Shown here: piece after piece, positions 54,672-60,054 of the stretch | Layout: the number at the start of each line of letters is the position of its first letter | How positions within the stretch are numbered: position 1 is the stretch's first letter | Origin: Geodermatophilus telluris | Lineage (GTDB): Bacteria; Actinomycetota; Actinomycetes; Mycobacteriales; Geodermatophilaceae | Length of the DNA: 60,054 bases | Direction: 5' to 3' | NCBI RefSeq assembly: GCF_900102745.1 | Contig: NZ_FMZF01000009.1 | Location: 1-60,054 of the forward strand | Notes under the pieces: model-generated | The model's input: only the letters and a program-made list of their open reading frames with translations | The model's database searches: none | What the model was told of the DNA's origin: nothing | Program-made: the position numbers and the translations under genes

Positions 54672-55577
54672 CTAGTACCAGCCGGTCGACTGCGAGTGCG
54701 CCCAGGCCGCGCAGGGCGTGCCGTAGCGCTGCTCGATGTAGATCAGGCCCGCGTCGATCTGCCGGTAGCCGTCGGAGGTCTTGGCGATGCCGGTGCCGGC
54801 CCAGGTCGAGTCGAGGAACTGCGGGATGCCGTAGGCGGTGCTGCTGGGGTTCTGCGCGTTGGGGTTCCAGCCGCTCTCCTTGCCCCACAGGTTCTCCAGG
54901 CAGCCGAACTGCTGGCTGCTGCCGACCTTGCTCAGCGCGTAGTCCTTGAAGGAGCCGTGGCTCGCCGGCGCGGGGGCGGGGGCGGGGGCCTCCTCGGCCG
55001 CGGCCTCCTCGGCCGCGGCCTCCTCGGCGGCGGCCTGCTCGGCGGCGGCGCGGGCGGCCTCCTGCTCGGCGGCGACGCGGGCGGCCTCCTGCTCGGCGGC
55101 GATGCGGGCGGCCTCCTGCTCGGCGGCGACCCGGGCGGCCTCCTCGGCGGCCTGCCGGTCGAGCTCGGCCTGGTCGGCGGCGGCCTGGACCTGCGCGGCG
55201 TTCGCCTCCTCGGCGCTGCGCTCGCTGCGCGAGGCGGCGAGGTCCTCCAGCGGCGCGAGGTCGCCGGCCTGCGGCGCGGCCTCGGTGCCGGCGGCCTGCT
55301 GGCCGACGATGCCGAGCTGGGCGGCCACGCTCACGGCGGCGCCGGCGTCCTCGGTGCCGGCCGAGGCGGCCGGGCCGCTGGTGCTGACGACGCCGACGAC
55401 GAGGGCGCCGGCCGCGGCGGTGGCCAGCAGCAGGGCGGGGCGGCGGGGACCCAGCGGCGGGCTGCTGCGGCGGGCGCGGGTCCGGGCGGGGAGGCCGAAC
55501 CGGCGGCGGGCCGGGGTCTCCGCCTCGGCGGCCGGGAGCTCGAGGGTGGCAGGCGTGTGCGGGGTGTGGCTGGGCAT
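54672..55577 (-). CDS. Transglycosylase-like cell-wall hydrolase with Ala/Glu coiled coil
   Basis: A 301-residue secreted protein. A basic stretch (RRRFGLPARTRARRSS) leads to one signal-anchor helix at ~48-64 (ALLLATAAAGALVVGVV). Residues ~120-198 are near-perfect AAEQEAAR heptads, a coiled coil. The last ~95 residues are the aggregation-promoting-factor/transglycosylase-like domain, with catalytic Glu234 in LENLWGKESGWNPNAQNPSS and AYGIPQFLDSTWAGTG. It should cleave or remodel peptidoglycan. A ydaO riboswitch stands ~220 bases upstream, so expression answers to cyclic di-AMP. Confidence 0.87.
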   Translation of the reverse strand: MPSHTPHTPATLELPAAEAETPARRRFGLPARTRARRSSPPLGPRRPALLLATAAAGALVVGVVSTSGPAASAGTEDAGAAVSVAAQLGIVGQQAAGTEAAPQAGDLAPLEDLAASRSERSAEEANAAQVQAAADQAELDRQAAEEAARVAAEQEAARIAAEQEAARVAAEQEAARAAAEQAAAEEAAAEEAAAEEAPAPAPAPASHGSFKDYALSKVGSSQQFGCLENLWGKESGWNPNAQNPSSTAYGIPQFLDSTWAGTGIAKTSDGYRQIDAGLIYIEQRYGTPCAAWAHSQSTGWY

Positions 55578-55799
55578 GAGGGGGTGGGTGCTCCGAGGGA
55601 GAGTGCGCGCGCGGCAGCCCGGATCACGGGCGGGTGCCGGCGTGCGGCGGTCTACGGGTCCCCGGCGGCGCGGGTCACGGCGCCGGGTCAGCGGGGCAGG
55701 TGTCGGCCGGCCTCAGGAGGCGCGGGACGCGCGCCGGCTGCACCTGCGGGCCGCGGCGGCCCGGAGGCGGGGCATGCGGGGACACTCCGTTCCTTCCGT

Positions 55800-55900
55800 G
55801 AGCCGCCTACCGAGTTAGCTGACGGGTTCGGGCGGGAAGAAGCCCTACGCGCTGCGCTCGGCAGGCGATTCACCCCAGGACTGCGGTGGGTCCCCGGCTC
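55800..55900 (-). promoter_or_regulatory. ydaO/yuaA cyclic di-AMP riboswitch
   Basis: Read on the minus strand, the leader has the class's conserved runs: GGGTGAATCGCCTG, AGGGCTTCTTCCCGCCCGAA and CCCGTCAGCTAACTCGGTAG. The closing stem P1 is GAGCCG (55900-55895) with CGGCTC (55805-55800). In actinobacteria this class controls wall hydrolases and resuscitation factors, which fits the gene below. The 3' flank has the GGGCCGC-C-GCGGCCC hairpin and a CCGCCT that could pair with the P1 3' side AGGCGG, a plausible expression switch. Confidence 0.93.
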
Positions 55901-55981
55901 GCGACCGCGGTGCGGACACGACTCGGCGGCGCCCGGCCAGGCTCCCCGGTCGGGGACGAGACGACCAGCCGGACGCCGACG

Positions 55982-56011
55982 ACCGTACGGGCCGTTACAC
56001 GTCCGTGACAA
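55982..56011 (-). promoter_or_regulatory. Promoter and MtrA-like box upstream of the c-di-AMP riboswitch
   Basis: On the minus strand, TTGTCA (56011-56006), 18 bases and TACGGT (55987-55982) suit a sigma-70 promoter giving a leader of ~70 bases before the riboswitch. Overlapping the -35, GTCACGGA and GTAACGGC are two 8-base direct repeats 3 bases apart, the layout reported for MtrA, which regulates actinobacterial wall hydrolases. The MtrA identification is inferred. Confidence 0.45.
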
Positions 56012-56090
56012 CACCGCGACGGCAGAGATCTCCGTGACGCGTGTTACGGGCGGGGCGTCCCCGGCGGCCCGCCCCGCGTGTCGGCGCTGG

Positions 56091-57035
56091 TCAGGACGCC
56101 GCCGCGACCTCTCCCCGACCGGTGTCACGCAACCGGGTGACGTCCGCCGCACCCTCGACGGGGGCGGTGTCGACACCGCCTCGCCCGTCGGCGTCCTCGC
56201 GCGCGGTCTCGCGCCGCTCGGCCAGCAGCGGCACCTCGTCCGGGAGGCCGGCGGCGCCGGACGGGACGGCGCCGGACGACACGGCGCCGGACGACACGGT
56301 GCCGGACGGCACGGCGTCCCCGGAGAGCGCGCCGGCGACCAGCCGCAGCGCGTCGTCGATCTGGCTGCCGAGACGGTGCAGCGACGCGCGGGCCTCCTCG
56401 CGCTGGGCACGCAGCGCGGCGAGCTCGGCCTCGACGGCGACCCGCTCCTCCGCCGCCCGCGCGGCGACCTCGGCGACGGCGCGGTCGCGCTCGGCGGCCG
56501 TCCTGCGCCGTAGCTCCTCGGCCTCGCCGCGGGCCGCCCCGACGAGCGCGGCGGCCTCCTCGTGGGCCTGCTCGCGCAGCGCGATCACGGCCCGGCGCAT
56601 GTCGGCGACCTTCGCCAGCCGCGCCTCGGCCTCGGTGCGGGCGTCCTCGCGGATCCGCTCGGCGTCGGCCTCCGCGCGCTGCAGCATCGCCGCGGCGTCG
56701 TCCGGGCTGGGCAGCGACTGCCGCTCGCGCACCAGCTGGGCCAGCCGGCGGCGGGCGTTCTGCAGCTCGGCGGAGGCGGCCGCGTAGCGGCTGAGCAGGT
56801 GGTCGTTCTCGCGGCGGAGCACCAGCAGCTCGGTCTCGGCCCAGGCGACGTAGTCGTCGACCTGCAGGCGGTCGTAGCCGCGGACGGCGTGGGTGAACAC
56901 CGGGCCGGTGCCGAGGACGGCGTCGAGCTCCCCGGGGCGCGCGTCGTCGCTGGTGCGGTTGCCGGAGAACCGGGTGCGCCGCCGCGACTCGTCGCCCGCG
57001 GCGCCGGGGATCCCCTGGTGCGTGTGCTGCGACAT
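56091..57035 (-). CDS. DivIVA/Wag31-like coiled-coil protein
   Basis: A 314-residue protein. VRGYDRLQVDDYVAWAETEL (residues ~49-68) is the DivIVA N-terminal module, and residues ~70-235 are a long coiled coil (RENDHLLSRYAAASAELQNA, then AAERDRAVAEVAARAAEERV). The tail has Val/Ser/Gly tandem repeats (SSGAVSSGAVPSGA) from a 15-base unit near 56264-56315. Polar growth or septum placement is likely. Divergent from the luciferase-like gene at 57276. Confidence 0.75.
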   Translation of the reverse strand: MSQHTHQGIPGAAGDESRRRTRFSGNRTSDDARPGELDAVLGTGPVFTHAVRGYDRLQVDDYVAWAETELLVLRRENDHLLSRYAAASAELQNARRRLAQLVRERQSLPSPDDAAAMLQRAEADAERIREDARTEAEARLAKVADMRRAVIALREQAHEEAAALVGAARGEAEELRRRTAAERDRAVAEVAARAAEERVAVEAELAALRAQREEARASLHRLGSQIDDALRLVAGALSGDAVPSGTVSSGAVSSGAVPSGAAGLPDEVPLLAERRETAREDADGRGGVDTAPVEGAADVTRLRDTGRGEVAAAS

Positions 57036-57275
57036 CCCGCTCCCCCTCGGTCAGCCGTGCTCCCCCGGGCCTGCACGAGGCCCCGCGGGGTGAGCCCAGG
57101 CTCCCAGTGCGGGCGGTCCGGTCGTGCGACACCGACATCACGGGACGGTCACCGACGGAGTGGTCCGCCGCGTCGTGGCCGGCCCGTCACCCCCCGGAGT
57201 CGGGGCTCGGGAATGGCCGACCACACCCGCCCGTTGTGCCGACCGGTAGTTGCACGCTCAACCAGAGGAGCGGAG

Positions 57276-58373
57276 ATGCAGTTCGGCGTCTTCTCGGTCA
57301 GTGACCTCACGACCGACCCCACCACCGGTCGCACGCCCAGCGAGGCGGAGCGGATCCAGGCGATCGTCCGCATCGCGGAGAAGGCCGAGGAGGTCGGGCT
57401 CGACGTCTTCGCCCTCGGCGAGCACCACAACCCGCCGTTCTTCTCCTCCTCGCCGACGACCACGCTGGCCTACGTCGCGGCGCGGACCAGCCGGCTGCAG
57501 CTGTCGACGGCGACGACGCTGATCACCACCAACGACCCGGTGAAGATCGCCGAGGACTACGCGATGCTGCAGCACCTCGCCGGCGGCCGCGTCGACCTGA
57601 TGATGGGCCGCGGCAACACCGGCCCGGTCTACCCGTGGTTCGGCCAGGACATCCGCGAGGGCATCCCGCTCGCCGTCGAGAACTACGCGCTGCTGCGCCG
57701 GCTGTGGACCGAGGACGTCGTCGACTGGTCCGGCCGGTACCGCACCCCGCTGCAGGGCTTCACCTCGACGCCGCGGCCGCTCGACGGCGTGCCGCCCTTC
57801 GTCTGGCACGGCTCGATCCGCTCCCCGCAGATCGCCGAGCAGGCCGCCTACTACGGCGACGGCTTCTTCTCCAACCACATCTTCTGGCCGAAGGAGCACA
57901 CCCAGCGGATGGTCGAGTTCTACCGCAAGCGCTACGAGCACCACGGTCACGGCTCGGCCGACCAGGCGATCGTCGGGCTGGGCGGGCAGGTGTTCGTCCG
58001 CAGGAACTCGCAGGACGCCGTCCGGGAGTTCCGGCCGTACTTCGACAACGCGCCGGTCTACGGCCACGGCCCCTCGCTGGAGGAGTTCTCGCGCGAGACG
58101 CCGCTGACCGTGGGGAGCCCGCAGCAGGTCATCGAGCGCACGCTCGGCTTCCGCGACTACGTGGGTGACTACCAGCGCCAGCTGTTCCTGATCGACCACG
58201 CCGGCCTGCCGCTGAAGACCGTGCTCGAGCAGCTCGACCTCCTCGGCGAGGAGGTCGTGCCGGTGCTGCGCAAGGAGTTCGCCGCGCTCAAGCCGGCGCA
58301 CGTGCCCGACGCCCCCACCCACGCCTCGCTCGTCGCGGCGCGGGCCACCACCCCGGAGGAGGTCTCCGCATGA
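57276..58373 (+). CDS. LLM-class FMN-dependent monooxygenase (CE1758-like)
   Basis: A 365-residue bacterial luciferase-like TIM-barrel enzyme. GLDVFALGEHHNPPF, LSTATTLITTNDPVKIAEDY and GGRVDLMMGRGNTGPVYPWF are the fold's signatures. AGGAGCGGAG precedes ATG 57276. Its stop overlaps the ATG of an FMN reductase by 4 bases, the layout of the CE1758/CE1759 pair. Substrate unknown. Confidence 0.9.
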   Translation: MQFGVFSVSDLTTDPTTGRTPSEAERIQAIVRIAEKAEEVGLDVFALGEHHNPPFFSSSPTTTLAYVAARTSRLQLSTATTLITTNDPVKIAEDYAMLQHLAGGRVDLMMGRGNTGPVYPWFGQDIREGIPLAVENYALLRRLWTEDVVDWSGRYRTPLQGFTSTPRPLDGVPPFVWHGSIRSPQIAEQAAYYGDGFFSNHIFWPKEHTQRMVEFYRKRYEHHGHGSADQAIVGLGGQVFVRRNSQDAVREFRPYFDNAPVYGHGPSLEEFSRETPLTVGSPQQVIERTLGFRDYVGDYQRQLFLIDHAGLPLKTVLEQLDLLGEEVVPVLRKEFAALKPAHVPDAPTHASLVAARATTPEEVSA

Positions 58374-58987
58374 CCACCCGCACGCTCGCCGTGGTCAGCG
58401 CCGGGCTGTCGACGCCGTCGTCGACCCGGCTGCTGGCCGACCGGTTGACCGCCGCCACCGTGGCCGCGCTGCGCGAGCGCGGGGAGGACGCGACGGTCGA
58501 GGTCGTCGAGCTGCGCGAGCACGCCCGCGACCTCGCCGACGCCTTCGTCACCGGCTTCCCGAACGCGGCGCTGCGCGCGGCGGTGGCGACGGTGACCGGC
58601 GCCGACGCGGTGGTCGCGGTGACCCCGGTGTTCACCGCCTCCTACAGCGGGCTGTTCAAGTCCTTCGTCGACGTGCTGGACGACGGCGCGCTGACCGGGA
58701 AGCCGGTGCTGCTGGCGGCCACCGCGGGCACCGCCCGGCACTCCCTGGTGCTCGAGCACGCGATGCGGCCGCTGTTCGCCTACCTCCGCGCGGTCACGGT
58801 GCCGACGGCGGTGTTCGCGGCGAGCGAGGACTGGGCCGGCGGCGACGGCGGCGAGCTGTCGCGGCGGATCGACCGGGCGGCCGGCGAGCTGGCCGACGTC
58901 GTCACCGGCCGGCCGTCGTCGGCCCGCCCGGCCGACCCCTTCGCCGACGTCCCCTCCTTCGAGGACCTGCTCCGCGGCCAGGCCTGA
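58370..58987 (+). CDS. NAD(P)H-dependent FMN reductase (CE1759-like)
   Basis: A 205-residue flavodoxin-fold reductase. LAVVSAGLSTPSSTRLLADR binds the FMN phosphate, VVAVTPVFTASYSGLFKSFV is the central loop and VLLAATAGTARHSLVLEHAM follows. It supplies reduced FMN to the monooxygenase made by the overlapping gene. Confidence 0.9.
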   Translation: MTTRTLAVVSAGLSTPSSTRLLADRLTAATVAALRERGEDATVEVVELREHARDLADAFVTGFPNAALRAAVATVTGADAVVAVTPVFTASYSGLFKSFVDVLDDGALTGKPVLLAATAGTARHSLVLEHAMRPLFAYLRAVTVPTAVFAASEDWAGGDGGELSRRIDRAAGELADVVTGRPSSARPADPFADVPSFEDLLRGQA

Positions 58988-58991
58988 CCGG

Positions 58992-59032
58992 GCACTCGCG
59001 CGGACGTGCCCGGTGCACGTCCGCGGGAGTGC
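58992..59032. terminator. 18-bp hairpin between convergent genes
   Basis: GCACTCGCGCGGACGTGC (58992-59009) pairs with GCACGTCCGCGGGAGTGC (59015-59032) with one mismatch and a 5-base loop. It lies just after the FMN reductase stop and before the stop of the convergent membrane gene. Confidence 0.75.
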
Positions 59033-59063
59033 ACCGGGCGCGGGCGGCGTGGGCCGGCGCGGG

Positions 59064-59927
59064 TCAGCGGCCGCCTGCGGCCTCACGGACCAGCTCCACC
59101 CGGATCGCGTCGTCGGGCAGGACGACCACCACGCCGTACGCCGGCGACCAGTCGTCCGACACCAGGAACCAGGTGTCGTTCGTGTACTCGAGCAGGCGCA
59201 GCCCCACGTAGCGGTACAGGTAGGCGCTCTGCTCGGGAGGCAGGGCCTCCTCGCGGGCGCCCGGCGCGTCGATGTGCAGGTGCTGCGCGCTGTAGACCAG
59301 GACCTGCGGCTGGTGGGGCAGGGCCACGAGGAAGCCCTGCGCCAGCCGCCGTCCCTCCACCGTCGCGTAGTTCGCGGCGGCGGTGAACAGGCAGATGCCG
59401 ACCACCAGCGCGGCGGCGGCCCGGACCACCACGTCCCGGGACGCCGGCAGGGCCGCACCGCCGCTCGTCGTCTGCCGGAGCCAGAGGACGTACAGCACCA
59501 GCAGCAGGGCCACCGCCACGCCCAGCGGGAAGGCGACGTACGTGGCCGCCGGCCACAGCGGGCGGGCCAGCCGGATCGCCCCGGGCACCAGGACGACGGC
59601 CGACAGGAGCCCTCGGACCGTCCACCGGACGACGCGGTCGTGGGGACCGCGGGCGGTCACCCGTCGTCCGATCCAGTGGTCGAGCGCCACCCACGCCAGG
59701 GCGACGCCCGCGACGGCGATGAGCAGGATCAGCACCGGCCGGACGCTGCGGAGCAGGTACTCCCGGGTGCTCACCCGGAACAGGCTCTCGTCGACACCGA
59801 GCCACCGGGACTGCTCGGCGATGCGCACCCAGCCGAAGTACACGAGCAGCGCCGTGAGGACGGCCACGTTCGCCAGGACCCCGGCCAGGGCTCGGACCAG
59901 GGTGTTCCGGTCCGGCGGCTCCGGCAT
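59064..59927 (-). CDS. Membrane protein of unknown function, 287 aa
   Basis: It has about five helices: residues 13-32, 60-82, 105-125, 128-147 and 165-185. The last ~100 residues (QPQVLVYSAQHLHIDAPGAR, VVVVLPDDAIRVELVR) form a soluble domain. No known family is recognised. ATG 59927 is 2 bases after the stop of the gene with GGGDT repeats, so both are one operon. Confidence 0.65.
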   Translation of the reverse strand: MPEPPDRNTLVRALAGVLANVAVLTALLVYFGWVRIAEQSRWLGVDESLFRVSTREYLLRSVRPVLILLIAVAGVALAWVALDHWIGRRVTARGPHDRVVRWTVRGLLSAVVLVPGAIRLARPLWPAATYVAFPLGVAVALLLVLYVLWLRQTTSGGAALPASRDVVVRAAAALVVGICLFTAAANYATVEGRRLAQGFLVALPHQPQVLVYSAQHLHIDAPGAREEALPPEQSAYLYRYVGLRLLEYTNDTWFLVSDDWSPAYGVVVVLPDDAIRVELVREAAGGR

Positions 59928-59929
59928 GG

Positions 59930-60054
59930 TCAGGGATCCGTCTCGCCGGTGTCCCCGCCGCCGGTCTCCCCGCCGCCGGTGTCGCCGCCGCCGGTGTCCC
60001 CGCCGCCGGTGTCCCCGCCGCCGGTGTCCCCGCCGCCGGTGTCCCCGCCGCCGG
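59930..60054 (-). CDS. Protein C-terminus made of GGGDT repeats (N-terminus beyond window)
   Basis: The frame runs from the window edge to a TGA at 59932-59930. It encodes seven GGG(D/E)T units, then GETDP and stop. The upstream part lies beyond the window, so the protein is unknown. The acidic Gly/Asp/Thr run suits a flexible, perhaps calcium-binding or surface tail. It is in the same operon as the membrane protein at 59064. Confidence 0.7.
   Translation of the reverse strand, partial: GGGDTGGGDTGGGDTGGGDTGGGDTGGGETGGGDTGETDP
59948..60054 (-). repeat. 15-bp tandem repeat, 7 units to the window edge
   Basis: The unit GGTGTCCCCGCCGCC recurs seven times (two with single-base changes) and continues to the last base. 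It encodes GGGDT on the minus strand and is likely to vary in copy number between strains. Confidence 0.9.

Noticed and set aside
57036..57275. FMN riboswitch ahead of the flavin monooxygenase pair
   Set aside because: The conserved RFN core is absent; only a ribosome site AGGAGCGGAG is clear.

Overview
The window is very GC-rich actinobacterial DNA with many GTG starts and 1-4 base stop/start overlaps. A high-GC actinomycete of the Geodermatophilaceae type (Blastococcus, Geodermatophilus, Modestobacter) is the best guess. It rests on a microbial rhodopsin with its retinal-forming Brp/Blh partner, a DUF222/HNH protein, PAS-GAF-ANTAR signalling, a protocatechuate pathway and a c-di-AMP riboswitch ahead of a wall hydrolase. 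No rRNA, tRNA, CRISPR array, insertion sequence or integrase was seen.

Layout. 1-2.1 kb: a truncated DUF222/HNH gene and a sulfotransferase broken by one amber codon. 2.2-4.6 kb: a GH43-like propeller protein and a sulfur unit in which a leaderless cysteine-containing leader peptide precedes cysteine dioxygenase and rhodanese. 4.6-9.8 kb: four glycosyltransferases in two divergent pairs. 9.9-13.8 kb: a CoiA-like protein, a His-rich membrane protein, an MDR dehydrogenase, a K+ channel and a helical protein. 13.8-18.6 kb: a Mo-bisMGD oxidoreductase without N-terminal Fe-S cysteines, divergent from rhodopsin and blh; both promoters carry the same GTTG/CAAC inverted motif. 18.6-25.8 kb: pdxY, an APC permease, a frameshifted coiled-coil gene, a PAS-GAF-ANTAR protein and a CheB/CheR-PAS pair. 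25.9-29.8 kb: 5-oxoprolinase pxpABC and pgi.

29.9-35.9 kb is an aromatic catabolism block: pcaHGBDC on the minus strand, a divergent IclR regulator and pobA. Together they carry 4-hydroxybenzoate through protocatechuate to 3-oxoadipate; the later steps (pcaIJ, pcaF) are not here. 35.9-38.7 kb is visibly poorer in GC and holds one 887-residue LRR-Roc-COR (Roco) GTPase. It is the clearest accessory gene, and its stop codon interlocks with that of pobA.

38.7-50 kb: RNase Z, a zinc-ribbon protein, DUF3616, a two-gene acyl-CoA dehydrogenase, the pntAB transhydrogenase, a hydrolase and a VOC protein. 50-54.6 kb: mostly small conserved genes, including a Cys-cluster/pentapeptide-repeat protein. 54.7-57 kb: a transglycosylase-like wall protein under a ydaO/yuaA c-di-AMP riboswitch, next to a DivIVA-like coiled-coil protein. 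57.2-60 kb: a flavin monooxygenase/FMN reductase pair, a membrane protein and the tail of a gene with perfect GGGDT repeats that runs off the window.

Convergent genes are often packed so that stop codons overlap or lie inside perfect palindromes (22.77, 10.65, 35.93 and 52.74 kb), which probably serve as compact bidirectional terminators. All identifications come from reading motifs and gene order by eye; no database search was run.
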